From Deroplatys truncata (lineage: Eukaryota > Arthropoda > Insecta > Mantodea > Mantidae): DNA of 64,000 bases. The translations under genes were made by a program, and so were the position numbers. The first letter of the stretch is position 1; every line of letters begins with the position of its first letter. The stretch spans positions 73,232,557 through 73,296,556 of the forward strand of contig CM060987.1 of assembly GCA_030765065.1 (NCBI GenBank), given 5' to 3'. The notes beneath the pieces are model-generated. The model did not search any database and had not been told where the DNA came from. It saw only the letters and a program-made list of their open reading frames with translations. Shown here in pieces: positions 44,529 to 57,170 of this stretch.

Positions 44529-44894
44529 TTTTACCTTCAAAATCACTTACCTACAGATGAAGAAACATAATATTCCCCCAAAGGCTCGATGTCAATATTT
44601 CACGGAAAAAATAAATACGTTTTGAGATCTGCTTTACTGGTGTTTCAATTCACTGACCCAAGAATGTGACACACTTTATCAGGAAACTCCCTCTACTCCA
44701 TATTACCCTTTACAATGAAAAATATTCCTATTTATATTTTTTTTTAAAAAATGACTCTTTAATAAATAGTTTTGATGTAAATGACATATTCCTGAGAGAA
44801 CTGCACGACCAACAGTTCTTCTGGGATTAGCTTTCTTTCTTTCCTTTTTTTGCAGTGTTTAGTGTTCTTTCTATTACATACCAAATCACAGGCG

Positions 44895-45115
44895 GTGGAC
44901 ACTAATGATGTATGAAATCAAATGATAATTGGTGAAAAAATTTAGGGAAGGAAATGTTCCAGGTTTAAGTTTAGAGTACCTTGCTGACATTGTCCAGTTA
45001 TGGGAAGTGAAAAAACCTGGAGAAACCTCAGTCATGAAGGATGGACCTGGCAGGATATAAACCGCAGATCTCTCGTTCACAAGTCCGTGCTTTAACGACC
45101 TCTACTTCCCATCTG
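44895..45115 (-). repeat. tRNA-headed SINE-like sequence (S2-like)
   Basis: On the minus strand an A-box-like AAGTAGAGGTCGTTAAAGCA and a B-box-like GCGGTTTATATCCTGCC precede GAGGTTTCTCCAGGTTTTTT. This is the same post-tRNA motif as in the SINE at 23840. Boundaries are approximate. Confidence 0.55.
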
Positions 45116-45340
45116 GTGTGTGAATAACCTGTGAAATCCTCTTCTTTCGAGTGAGTTTTGTAGAAATTTAGATAGACAAGCTTAGATACTACACAAAAAT
45201 GTAGGGATCATTGAAATATACTTTATTTTTTCTTTATTAACTGCTTTAAAAATATTCGTAGTTAAATCAGTAAGTATTCATTCGCTCGAACTGCCTTGCA
45301 GCATCTATAAAGCATTTTAGGAAACCTGTAAGTCATGTTT

Positions 45341-46131
45341 TTACTTTCTCTACCACATACATAGTAAGTAGAGAAGGTATTGCATTCCATCCAGAAATTC
45401 GATACCCATATTTCACCGGACATCTGAATCCAAAAAGAATTCAGAAAAAGTTTTGTGGATCTTTGTGTGTCTGTGAACAGCGGAACTAAAAAGCGAAAAG
45501 AATACCAAACTTGGTATTTAGGTTCAGTATCTTCCAAAGATGCGAAACGAAGATTTTCAAGAAAATCTCCCATCCCAAACTATCCTTTACATGGCACATT
45601 TTTCGAATTTTTTTATTTTCTAAAAACAAGCTCTAACGATTTTGATTATAGTATCACATACTAAAGATATTTATGACAAATAAAATGTATATCTTGAATT
45701 TTCTGGGAATATCCCGTGAAGTCCTCTTCATTTGGAAGGAATTTTGTATAATTTTGTTTAATTGATAAACGTTAAGGGATAGATGAAAACGTACTACACA
45801 AAAAATGTAGATATCTTTAAAATACACAATTTATTTCATATAAGCTTTTTCGTGGCATAAGCCTTGTTCATTTCCTGGTCATTCTCTTAAAGTCCTTTCA
45901 ACATTCAGTTGTTTCTCGCGATTGCATGGAAACAGAATGGAACTTTAGGCCAGCTATAGCTTCCAGTTCCTAAACATTTGACTATCGAAATGTGTAATGT
46001 AGCTATTTCTGCAAAAGTATTTGGACTAAAATATAGTGGATTGAAAAAATATGCTTTAATAAGTATAGTTTGTATACCCAATAATAAACGATAGAGAGTA
46101 GAGAAAGTCATCTGAATGTAACACATCATAT
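45341..46131 (+). repeat. R1 dispersed repeat, subfamily ii
   Basis: It starts TTACTTTCTCTACCACATAC and lacks part of the GT tract. It contains 'TTCGTGGCATAAGCCTTGTT' and 'TTGCATGGAAACAGAATGGA', and ends GTAGAGAAAGTCATCTGAAT. Confidence 0.8.
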
Positions 46132-46979
46132 TTTTTTCTAAATAGTTTGTTTAGTAATACACTGGCTCTGCATTATTATACGAACATTGTGTTTCTTTCC
46201 GTACTTTATATGCAAATAAGGCTTAATTTCTAATTATGTCTAGTAAAAAACTATCGTGGTTAACCTGAATAGAGCTTATTATACTTCTCGTACTATGATA
46301 CCTAAGGGATTATGTGAAGTTGTGATGATTACAGGAAGTCGTGTCAATGTACCACATCAAATGTTTCGAGTACAGTATATCCATTTATTTCTGTAGTCCT
46401 AGTCACTTAAATTACGCAGTGTTACTTTGTGTTTACATGTTTACATTAAATACCTTCAAATACCGTTACAGATCCGAAAAATATCCTTGTTTATTCCGTT
46501 TGTAGTCTTGAGCTTGTTTCATCTTATCGTAATGACGTCCCATTTACACGTCATGACTATCCGTATGGAGATTGCCGGTATGATTTTAGCTCAGCTTGAC
46601 TTGTTGAAGATTTTACTATAAAATTTTGGATGTGCAAATATTTACTTTTAAATGTTGTTTTATTTCACATACGTAAAACGTTACTAAAACCGCGTTTGTA
46701 GTCATTTCTCGTTTTGAATATTTATCGGCACAGATAATAAAAATTCTAATATTCGAATATTATAACTGGACAATATTATGCAATTACATAAACCTAAAAA
46801 TCACAGAAAAATACGTGTCGCACCTGACTGTGTCTTTCAACATCGTATACAGAAGAAATGTGACGAAGAATTTTAGTTTAGTTTACCTAACCTAATTCTG
46901 ATTCTACCTCAAATCACAGTAAGCAATATAACGTAACATTCATATGTTTATATACCTAGGTAATGTGTACTCAACAGTG
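46132..46979. other. Gap, no gene seen
   Basis: It includes a short R1-end-like string near 46333-46362 (GGAAGTCGTGTCAATGTACC). The rest is AT-rich. Confidence 0.4.
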
Positions 46980-48257
46980 CGAGGGCGGATTGATAAGTTC
47001 ATGAATTTGGCGAGAGATAGCGTTCTAATCACAGATTTCTTGTGTTCACCCAAGTCTTACATCTATTCTGGGTATAATTGCAGGAATTCGTCGTACTTTT
47101 TTGTTAGAACATTGTTGAGACCGTCTAAAATAAGCATATGAATGTTGCTTCGTAGAAAATGGAGAAAAGTGAATTTCGTGTTCTAAAAAAGCACTAATTT
47201 TTGCGTGGTAATACGGTAAAGGAAACGGAAGAAAAGCTGAACAAGTATTATGGGGACTCTACTCCATCACATGGAATGGTTCACAAGTGATTCACAGAAT
47301 TTTGATGTGGTCGTTCGAGCACAAGAGATGCCGTGCATACAGGACGGCCGGTTGAGGTCACAACAGAAGAAATGGTGAACAAAGTTCACGAGATTGTGTT
47401 GGAAGACCGCCGAGTGAAAATCCGTGAGATAACCAAGACCATAAACATCTAAGGAGTGTATAACATTCTGCACGAATTTTTGGGTATGAGAAAGCTGTCA
47501 GTAAGATGGGTGCCGCGACTGCTCACAGTTGAGAACAAGCGGAATCGTGTGGCATTTCACAGGGATGTTTGAACATGTTCCAGCGCAACGTAAATGAGTT
47601 TTTGCGGCGCTATGCCACGGTTGATGAAACTTGGATCCATTGCTATCAACCTGAAACCAAACATCAAAGCAGTGGATTTCCTTCAGCGAATCTGCTCCAA
47701 AGAAAGCAAAAACCTTCCTTCGGCAGGAAAAATCATGGCAGCTGCTGGGATTCACAAGGGGTGACAGACATCCATTACCTGGAAAAGCGTAAAGCAATCA
47801 CAGGTTCATATTATGCCGCAGTGCTGGATCAGTTTCACAAGGAGTTGTTAAATAAACGTCCCCATTTGGTTAAGAAAAAGTTTCGCTTTCATCAGGATAA
47901 TGCACCCGTACACAAGCCAGCCATTGTCATCGCAATATTTGTGGAATTGGACTACGAACTGCTACCTCACCCACCATATTCTCCAGATTTCGCTCCGAGC
48001 GACTTCTTCCTCTTCACACACCTGAAAAATTGGCTCGCTGGGAGGAAATTTACGTCCAGTGAACACATCATGGCAAATACAACCTCATATTTTGCAAACT
48101 TCGAAAAATCACATTTTTGGAAGGGTTAAAGAAGTTGGAGAAACGTTGGGCAACGTGTGTTGAATTGAAAGGAGACTAAGTTGAGAAATAAAATTTATTT
48201 TTTGGAGAAAAATAATTATTTTATTTAAAAAGTCGCTGCCTTATCAATCCGCTCTCA
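46980..48257 (+). mobile_element. mariner DNA transposon, 1278 bp
   Basis: The left end CGAGGGCGGATTGATAAG matches the reverse complement of the right end, TGAGAGCGGATTGATAAG. TA follows the right end and TG precedes the left, so the expected TA duplication has one substitution. Length and terminal repeats are as in typical mariners. It encodes a decayed DD34D transposase. Confidence 0.9.
47159..48179 (+). pseudogene. Decayed mariner transposase (DD34D)
   Basis: The start ATG at 47159 gives MEKSEFRVLKK and then a stop. Further N-terminal homology (VHEIVLEDRRVKIREI, EFLGMRKLSVRWVPRLL) is interrupted by at least four stops. The 47569-48129 frame carries ATVDETWIH (first Asp), RFHQDNAPVH (second Asp) and SPDFAPSDFFLF (third Asp). 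Exactly 34 residues separate the last two, which defines mariner. About 35 residues in the middle are out of frame between two compensating shifts. The C-terminus TCVELKGD is in another frame. The source protein would be a cut-and-paste transposase binding the terminal repeats. This copy is dead. Confidence 0.9.
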
Positions 48258-48259
48258 TA

Positions 48260-48944
48260 TATACCTGGCTACATAATACACGTAGATTCGAATATTTAAC
48301 GGAATAATGTAATTTCGGCAACATAATGTAGTTTAAAGCAACATAAATTGATAATAAAGGTATCATTTCCTTAACTTATCGAAATCCTACGTAAGCTCAT
48401 GATGCTATTAAGAATCACATTTGCAATTCAAACCACTTCTGCACTTTAGCCTATTGCTTTCGACAACACAACTGAGCTAATCACAAGCAGGCTGTACATG
48501 TAAATTTAATAGTTTATTTTTACGAATACGAGATGTTCTATGATTCTATATTACCCAGGCTGTACACAGTATAGTTATGGGCACACAGGGCAGTTTTTAT
48601 ATTTATCGTTTAGCATCAAGTAACTGAACTTGAATAATAGTGATTATCACCATTATTAATATTAGAAATAGCAGGAAAATATTATTAAAATGTGCCTAAA
48701 ATAAAGATAAACAATAATCCCTGCCTTATGGTGAGATTCGCAGTTTAATGTGGCCACCGTGGCGTTAAGAATAATTCTTAAAAAATTACAAACAACTGTG
48801 ACAACTTGCAAGGACTTTAATCTCATTTCTAAAAGTGATTTATTAATCCTCGTATGTGAAAACAGATTGCAGTAAAAAGTAATTACTGTAATTCATTAAA
48901 TAGGCAAAATTTATCAAATCTAGAAGACGTCTGAAAATTGTATC
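48260..48944. other. Gap, no gene seen
   Basis: AT-rich sequence with no recognised feature. Confidence 0.4.
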
Positions 48945-49440
48945 CATGAGTATGATAAATGAAATTTATGTATCTTGAATTTTCTGGGATCAGCCTATGA
49001 AGTCCTCTGTATTCGGTATGACCTTTATAGGTACATTCGGCATACCGTTGACAAATAAACAAAATCTTAATACAGAAATATATATAGCATATCATTAAAG
49101 CACATAATTTATGTACCATAAAATGCTTTGTGGCATCAACCATTTCCTTGATATTTTTTGAAAGTAACTTACTTGAGTTTTCAAATACATGCTTATACTT
49201 TTCTGATGGAAAGTCGCTGTTCTATTTCTGATTGTTATGGAAACACCATGGAATTCCAAAGCCATCACATAGCGATCCGTTTTTTAAAATTCTGAATCGC
49301 TTTAGCGTACCGTATCTTTCTTATATTGACAACGAAATGTATAAATATGTAATGAATGTTTATGTTCGATAATCGAGAAGTATTTAGATAGTTTTTAGAA
49401 GAGCGAGTAGAGGAAGTCATACGAATGCAACACATCAGAA
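48945..49440 (+). repeat. R1 dispersed repeat, 3' half, subfamily iii
   Basis: It starts inside the repeat at 'ATCTTGAATTTTCTGGGATC' and contains 'ACCATGGAATTCCAAAGCCA'. It ends AGAGGAAGTCATACGAATGC followed by AACACATCAGA. Confidence 0.65.
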
Positions 49441-50357
49441 TTGTTACTCTTCTGGTCCACCTCAAGCATACTTCAAAAATCGTACTCCATGTTCAGTGTC
49501 ATTTGAATTACATTCTTGTAACTTTTGGAAAGTGTATAGACACGTATGTGTCAGGGTGTAGTATTACATATATAGATATAACAGTTATTTGTAAACACTA
49601 ATCACTAATTCAAAATGTAATTTTAATAACAGTTCATTCGATCATTCACAACTAATTTATCGCCCTATGCTGCAATACTCTTGGTAGTCGCATGGGTGCC
49701 CTTACCGCATTTGTTGGCAAACTTCAATCAGGGAAGTAGGCTCAGAATTGGGGGAGGTTGGTAGCCCACCGCGGACTGCAGCCAGGTCGGATGTGTCCAT
49801 CACGGTACCAAAGAACCAATTTCCTACCGCCATTAACTTCACACCATTTTGGCAGCAGTCTCGCACTGGCAAAGTCTGCTGCGCGGGGTTCAAAAGCTTT
49901 CGACCACAGTGGTGCAGCTTAATCGCTGCATATAACCATTTGGCTTCATTTGTTAGCTCATTTACTGCAGCTCATAGCTTTTTGACAGATTTCTCTGAGC
50001 CTTTAAACGTGAAAATATCAGAGTAAATGGGGTGGCTAAAGTATCAGTAAAGTGGGCCAGATATGAAAATCATTCATATTTTAAAAATATAATGGTTTAC
50101 ACTCATATGACTTTCTCTGCCCATTACGTTACATTACTCACACCATACTTTCGACTATACATAGTCTCAAATTAAGAATTTACACTTGGTGACATACACG
50201 GTATGAAAATAAAACAATTGTTTGCGTATCTCAGCCAGATTTTATTAGTGAACACATATGGGGAAAATAAGGAACGCGCAAGATACTTTATGGATACCGA
50301 CTGACACTTCCACTTCGGGAAACAACAAGATGTAACAAGAAATATTTGAAAAAAATA
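49441..50357. other. Gap, no recognised gene
   Basis: A less AT-rich block at 49690-50000 holds frames on both strands that I do not recognise. An R1-end-like fragment (GGTTTACACTCATATGACTT) lies at about 50094-50115. Confidence 0.35.
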
Positions 50358-51194
50358 TGATGTGTTACACTCACATGACTTTCTCTACTCATGTACAAAC
50401 TATTTTTACAAACGCTTATTCTCCATATGCTTCATATTAATGGAGATATCGAGATGTCAATCTTATTGCTAGTTTTCTTGTAGATGCAAGGGGAATATGG
50501 TAGCTTTTAAGCGATAGTCAAATATTTTAACGCTGGTTGCTATGTGGCGCATTCCATTCTTTTTGCATGTCCAGGACAAAAAAAATGAATAACGAATTTG
50601 AGAAAAAGTATAAGTATTGGAAAATTTAAGGGAATAACAAGCAATATCTCGCAAACGGTTCACTCAACAAAAGAAATGTATATGACATAAATTGTGTATT
50701 TTAACGCGATCTACATTTTTCGTGTAGTAAAATTTTGTCTATCTCTTATGGTTTACCAGTTATGAAAAAGTCGTTCATAATGAAGAATACTTTTGTAGAC
50801 ATTCCCAGAAAATTCGAGATATACATTTTATTTGTCATGACAATATCTTAAACATATGATATTTTAATCAAAATCGTTAGAGCCGTTTTTTAGAAAATTA
50901 AAATGTTCCATGTAAAGGGTAGTCTGGGGTGGGGGGATTTTCTTGAAAACCTTCGTGTCGCATCTCTGAAAGATACTGAACCTAAATACCAAGTTTGGTG
51001 TTTATCCGTTTTTGAGTTATGCTGTTCACAGACACACAGACACACAGACAGACACACACACGGACATGTTTCCAAAAATGCTTTTTTTGGATTCAGTGAG
51101 TCTCAAAACATGTATTTCCGGTGAAATCTCGGTATCGAAGTCTTGGGTGGAATACAATACTTCCCCTACTTACTATACGTAGTAGAGAAAGTAA
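50358..51194 (-). repeat. R1 dispersed repeat, full-length copy, subfamily i
   Basis: It runs from ATGATGTGTTACACTCACAT to TACGTAGTAGAGAAAGTAAT. It contains the uninterrupted target sequence (TTTGCATGTCCAGGAC) that the LTR element split in the copy at 8.6/17.3 kb. It has a CA-rich tract at about 51037-51062. Confidence 0.85.
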
Positions 51195-51199
51195 TAGAT

Positions 51200-51345
51200 A
51201 TCGCTACATAAATTGCATATTTCCAATATGCCCATAATTTTTATGCAGTAAGATATTCTGTATCTCCTATGGTTTACTAGTTTTATAGAAGTGCATTAGT
51301 TCAAAATGAAGCAGACTTCTAATGCCAACGGCGCACGCTCAGAAA
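51200..51345 (-). repeat. R1 dispersed repeat, fragment
   Basis: It contains 'ACATAAATTGCATATTTCCA', 'CAGTAAGATATTCTGTATCT' and 'ATGGTTTACTAG', corresponding to the middle of R1. It lies directly beside the end of a full copy. Confidence 0.5.
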
Positions 51346-51884
51346 TCCACGTTTTTGAAAAGTCCCAACTCATGGAAATAATTTTAAAATAAATATATCA
51401 CTCGCCCAAGTTGATTATTCAAAATACGTTTAACCCATTGAAGGCTTAATAAGTTACTGTAAAATATACAAACCAAGTGAAAAATTGAATCCTGGTCTTC
51501 CGCCTCTACATAGACATGCACGAACTCCTTCCGGCTACTGCAGTGTATTGAGTCGTGGTCAAATGAGCTTCTATTTATAACAAAATTAAATAAAAGAGTT
51601 GTTTATTTCCTCCCGCCGAGTTTCATTCAACTGCATGTATGTTTGTGGCCTTAGTCATGATTCGGAAAACTTCGTCTGCACCCTCAGTTCGCTGGTCTTC
51701 CTTCGGCTATGTACACAGAGCGCCAAATAAAATTTTCGGAGGATTTTGTATCGTTTTCTAGGGTCTTACCTATGGCAGAGCGTGGTGGCTTGATAACACA
51801 GCAATAAGGGGGAAAAGAGGAGAGGTTGATGCCTTTTGATTTTTCTGGTGTTATTGAAACCAAAATACGTTTGTCTCAGAACCA
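51346..51884. other. Gap, no gene seen
   Basis: AT-rich sequence with no recognised feature. Confidence 0.4.
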
Positions 51885-52085
51885 GTCATGGCGTATCTAG
51901 CGAAACTACTCGTGGACGTATCATGGGTATGTGGGAGGCTGGTCGCACTGTTAAAACAATTGCATAAAAGTGTTTTTATAGTAAATTACTAGATAAAATG
52001 TTCCAGAAAAGTGGGGAAGAGGTCTACAGAAAGTGGGCACTTCCCGTAAAACATCCCAGATTATGATATTCGTTTACTAAATGCA
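51885..52085 (+). pseudogene. Tc1-like transposase, N-terminal scrap
   Basis: The translation SETTRGRIMGMWEAGRTVKT matches the first helix-turn-helix of Tc1-like transposases. A stop follows. Later FQKSGEEVYRK and KHPRL-like strings fit the linker to the second DNA-binding domain in a different frame. The catalytic domain and TIRs are not visible. Confidence 0.55.
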
Positions 52086-53204
52086 AATTACTCTTTTGTT
52101 ATAATTGACTGATCACATTTAGAAACTAGACATAAATATGTATGTATACATGGTTTACCGAATATTACATGCATATTATGGCAATAAAGTTGGATTATAT
52201 TTTTGTCTATAATCCTGTTGTATTCCTATGATCAGCAATATGTTAGTAAAGGTATTTTAACCAATTATAGTTTGAATTAGAGGGAAAATATGCTTCTTTA
52301 TTTATTTATTATTTAGTTAAGTTTGCTTCTATGGAACAACAAGAATTGATATCACTGTGAGAATGCAGTTCTGTTTATTTTTTGTTATAAAGTGCCGCCT
52401 TCTATGTATTTAATGAACACCATTCAAGCTTTAATTTGCATCCCCTGAAAATCTTCTCACACTACACATTCTACATTTCTCTAACCTGGGAGCTCGCCAA
52501 GTTTTCCCCTAGCTTTTAACTCCTTCAAAGGCGCGTCCTGATTATCGGATAAGGTATGGCTACCAATCATGATAAGAGGTCTGTATGACAAACTGAATGC
52601 ACTCACTCTACCTCTTTCTCTTTTAGCCAATGCATCGAGAGCGTAAACATATATTTCGTCTCTACTCCATTTTGTGACCTTTGTTGTGGTTATTTGTATA
52701 ACTATTTAGCAGAAGGACTGGCCCACCGTTACACCGTGGCTTTAAGCAACCAATAAAATGGCCATAGCTTCACAAGGCCACGTACAACGATAAATAATGT
52801 GACATAGACGCGAGGTGCAGTGAGATTTTCTTTGGCGCTCTTTGTACGTTATTCATAAGTTCAATGCAGATTGTGGGATGGTTGTTTAAACTATGCTTAA
52901 TTTTATAGCGTTTACAACTAAATTTGAAATTTATTGATCTATTTCCTTCAAGCTACTATACATAAAATCTCAACTCCTACATGTAGCGTTTGGCGAGTTG
53001 TTTCATGGGTTGCGGACGCATGGACGGACAGGGCCACGCTAATGCTCCCAATAGCAAACGCGCCCAAAACGCAAAGACGAAAAGAAAAATTAAGCCTCCA
53101 ATAATAAAAAGGAATCCTTATACTAAATAACATTAAAAAATGTTGGCAATAGCATTCAAATGAATTTCTCTACGCATCTTCCAGGTATATCATTTATATG
53201 TCCT
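52086..53204. other. Gap, no gene seen
   Basis: AT-rich sequence. A CCAAT-like string (AAGCAACCAATAAAATGG) lies near 52743, but no other promoter element was identified. Confidence 0.4.
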
Positions 53205-53500
53205 GCACCGTGGCGATGTGGGCTAGAGCGTGGTGCTCTGGTTCCCGGCCATGGAATTTTCCCGGGTTCGATCCCACCCTCCGGGAATAGGACCCTACTC
53301 ACTCAGCATCGAGAGGAAAGTGAGTGGCTGCGGTAGGCAGCGATCCCGGCCACGGAGCCCAGCATTCCGGCTGGGCGATGTGTGATGTTGGCTACATCAC
53401 CTCCTCGTATTGGTTAGATGATAGCCCACCTTTTCCGGGCGTATCTGAGCGTGAGGCCGTGAATCGTGCTGGTAAGCAATGGCCCTGTTATTGTTATTTA
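53205..53500 (+). mobile_element. tRNA-derived SINE (third family)
   Basis: A GCACCGTGGCGATGTGGGCT head has an A-box-like GTGGGCTAGAGCGTGG and a B-box-like GGGTTCGATCCCACC. A GC-rich body follows (CGGCCACGGAGCCCAGC, GGGCGATGTGTGATG), ending near GGTAAGCAATGG and a TTATTG-rich tail. The head is like S1, but the body differs. No target duplication was found. Confidence 0.6.
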
Positions 53501-55304
53501 TTTGATTTATACAAAAGTTCATACTACTACTGCCGATAATTATGCACCTAGGAATGTGTTCAGTAAGGATATTTTCATAATCAGGATCCGAAGATAACAC
53601 TCTTATGTTTCTATCAGAAGTAGAAAAACAGAATTTGGTTTACCATTTGTTCAGAGAACATATGCAATCGCTCATTTCAAAAGGAATACATAAATTACGC
53701 ACTGAAGGATGCACAATATACAATCAACATTTCGAGTGTGTTTTTTCGGGGAGGGCACGAGAAACGTTATTTTAATATAGATTATATCTTTTGAAAAGAG
53801 CTGCCTCTTCTCTCTGTTTTGTTACATTTTCTAATACATATTGTATTGTATTGTCGTGTCAATTTTAACATATATGAAGCTGAAATTCTTATTACTAGCT
53901 TTGACATACCAAAAAGCATCGAAGTATTTTCCATTTCCCTTAAATAGGCACGTAGGGTTCCGAAGGACCCATCTGTTTTATATAGTGTTACTCCTTTGAT
54001 TTTGATGGTTACACTGTTTTCCTTCCAATAATTTCCTATAGTTTTATGATTGTTGTGTTGAAATTATTTCTAAAGTTGTAGATGGTATCGTTTGTAAGTA
54101 TAAATGTGTTTGTTTCTGGGTAAATCAGGCCGCAGGGATCTCTTCTAATTCGCCTACAAGCGGTCAAAGTACCAAACATTTATCCTCCATATATTCTGGC
54201 TATAATTCATTATAATTCCCAAGAAGAGAAGATCATGTCCTAGTAGAATTCAAGCCTTGTGCAACCCCAATCTATGCTTCTAATAGATTTCAACATGTAA
54301 TCTAGAGTCGAAAAGCTTTGGCATGGTCTTTGTGCAGAGATACTTACACACCCTACAGCCATAAACGTAACCTTCCATAAACTGTCACGAATGTCATAAA
54401 CCCACTTTCGAGCTTTGTCAGATCCAGAACGGTATACAAAGTGCACCCGAGGCAAAACACACAAACTCTCGGCTGTTAACATGCTTGAAGATTGTCTTTA
54501 CCTCCCTAATCTCGGTGATAATAGCTGCTTTCCAAAACCTTTTGATGCAAGAATACGTTCTAAGTTATGGGAAATTCTGTGAAGTAATGGTTATTATAAT
54601 TACCTAAGTACTTTAACAATCTACTAATGTACCAAAATACTAAAATGCTTATCAAGAAACGATGTGATTACTATGAAAAGTGCTCCTTGCTATCGCCCTT
54701 GCTGTTTAGTATATGTATTTGAGCGGTAGCATCAGCAAGTGCTACAGTGGTTTATGTGAGCATTGTATGGTATGTGCAATAATAACTAATTTGCAGATGA
54801 CCAAAGAATTGTAGCATCCTCAGAAAACCAATCAAAAAAGCTATCTATAAAGTATGTAATCTAAGGATTATAATTTAAATATACAATTAAAGCATTCATT
54901 GTCTTTGATGAAAACCAACATAGAAGGTAAAAAGTGGTAATAAATGTTATAGAAATAGTGACTCTTATCAACTATTTAGGATATACTGTATAATATATGC
55001 AAACTTAGATGTGTAAAAGGGGAAAAAGCAGTGGGGAAGTTATAAAAAATACAAAATGAAACAATTAAAATTCTCTAAAACAGCAAAAGTTCCCATGACA
55101 TATGGCTCGGAGATATCGCCACTGACTAAACATAATGAAAAGGAAATGAAACTTCTGATATCTGTTGCCTTATTTACTTTAAGAGTCTATAGAAGAAATG
55201 GGAATATAAGAACTGTTTAAATATTTATAATCCGAGAGAAAAATTTAAAGAAGTAAAAACAATTGGTTACCGATTATTCAAGGGGGGACAGAAATCGTAA
55301 GACT
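53501..55304. other. Gap, no recognised gene
   Basis: AT-rich sequence. The minus-strand frame at 54240-54482 (80 codons) matches nothing I know. Confidence 0.35.
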
Positions 55305-55480
55305 GTCTCTGTGGCCTGGTGGTTAGTATGCTAACCTCCGAATTCAGAGGTCCCGGGCTCGATTTCCAGCTGGAGGGCTGGAAGTTTCTTTTAGTCAGGA
55401 TTATTCCCTATCCTCCCTAGAGTCTTGAAGTATGAAAGAGAGTCTGAATGTGTGTGTGAGTGAATATAAAGACAATCGAA
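55305..55480 (+). mobile_element. tRNA-derived SINE-like element (fourth type)
   Basis: TGTCTCTGTGGCCTGGTGGT contains an A-box, and GGTCCCGGGCTCGATTTCC contains a B-box. A short body with GGATTATTCCCTATCCTCCC and an AATATAAAGA-like tail follow. There is one copy in the window. Confidence 0.55.
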
Positions 55481-56837
55481 AGATTAGCCTAAATAATCAA
55501 CCAGTGAACATCATTATAATGAGCAATTGTTCCAAAGCAAAACCGTGATATTACTTCAGGTGTTAAAAGCGGCACATAAATGGAACAAAAAAATCAAATT
55601 CCCAAAACTATCATGTTTACAGACCTCAAGGATGAATAAATATAGGAACACCACGACGATGGAACGACGACATGCTAAACCCTACACTGGGGAGTGGAAC
55701 GGTCCAATAGGCCGTTGTAGCACTTATTGTTGTTGATGATTGTTGCTTTCTATATAATAATAATATTTAATGACCAAAATGCGAATATACTGACTTGACA
55801 CATGTCAAGTCCTTGTTTGAAATTTATGGTGGAAACTGCATCATTAAGGGGTTTTAACTTTGGAAAATATGGCCATTATATCAGGTGGATTTATGCCTGC
55901 GCTGGTTAAGGGGTTGTTTCTTATTATAGCCTTCAATAATTACCCCATTGGTTCGCTGACATAGGGCCTTCCTAGAGAAACAGCGATTTTTTCTTTCGAA
56001 GATACTATACTAAATTCGATGTACTAATGATTTGGTTATACCGCATTCACACGTTATCTCTTTAAGGGTCTTGCGTTTATTCCCTTCCAAAGGAACAAGT
56101 ATTTCAACTGTGAACTCTGCAGTGTGCTGCTCCCCCCACCAAAGTGTTGACTGTGTTATGTAATATAAATGAGATGTAGCTGCTGAATTCGGAGAAAGCA
56201 TCAATGATGAAATCAAGGTTTAAGAGGACACATATCAAGAACCCTACCAAATGTTTAGGAAAATCCAGCGACTATTGAACTGGGAACAAAGAATGCTAAA
56301 CCTTTAAGGAGCCTTGAGCATTAAACTATTACTACCATTTAACAATTCTCACTATATTGTTCAGTTCAAAGGTGACCATACCTGTGTGTTGCTTTTGGAT
56401 GGTATTTAGCGGTGATTCAGGCCCAAGGGAACAAAAGATCACTAGAGTTACCCACACGTTTGATACTCCTGAGGCCCATAGCTATGCGCTTAAACCAGAA
56501 GGAATTACAATATGAGCTCAGCCCACTCCCCGTGAGAAAGTCTAGTTCAATTCTAGGTCCCGTTCCGGACGAAAACGCTTCTAGTTAGTTGCTGTCACCG
56601 AGTAGACATTAGATTTGCATGGGCTCTCCTGAAGAATAAAGTTATGTTATAATAATTGTGATTTGTTAATATATTTAAGTAACTGTCTTTCTTCTATATA
56701 AGCTCTACTAACCTACTCAAGCTACTCTTCTATATAACTAACCTACTCTTCTATATAAGCTCTACTAACCTACTTACCACGTACTCTTGTGGTAATGGGG
56801 TTCACGATTTGAAAAGTAAACACTATGGCTTAAATTA
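55481..56837. other. Gap, no recognised gene
   Basis: A small tandem block at about 56690-56780 repeats CTTCTATATAAGCTCTACTA and AACCTACT. No gene is recognised. Confidence 0.4.
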
Positions 56838-57170
56838 CCGAGCGGAATGGCTCAGATGGAATGTCCGAAACTTTATTTGCAAAACACTCGGGTTCGATTT
56901 CCTTTGAACCGACTAGCTTGACCATGAAGTTTTGCGAAGTCGGTAGGCGAATTGGGTTATATACTACCACGAATTTTCCTCTCATCATTTTCTCTCACTT
57001 CATTAACATTCATCTTTCAAAGCTGCAGAACCTGACACGGTGGTCGATGGTGTTTGGAGCGCTGGTTTTACTTTATGGAGAGAACTGTTTCCTCCCTAAA
57101 GACTTTCTGCCCGGATAGAGAAGGGAAATCATTGGGACGTCCAGGGATACTCAACCGGGGAACGTTAGAG
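56838..57170 (+). repeat. tRNA-headed SINE-like sequence
   Basis: ACCGAGCGGAATGGCTCAGA gives an A-box-like head and CTCGGGTTCGATTTCC a B-box. The following body is moderately GC-rich and runs to about 57170, but its end is not defined. Confidence 0.5.

Noticed and set aside
50890-51124. Open frames in R1 copies (for example 42098-42391, 50890-51124) rich in Cys/Val or His/Thr
   Set aside because: They arise from the GT/CA tract and differ in frame and length between copies. No conserved protein is implied.
53215-53290. Genuine tRNA gene at the SINE head
   Set aside because: No complete cloverleaf, and the sequence continues into a SINE body.
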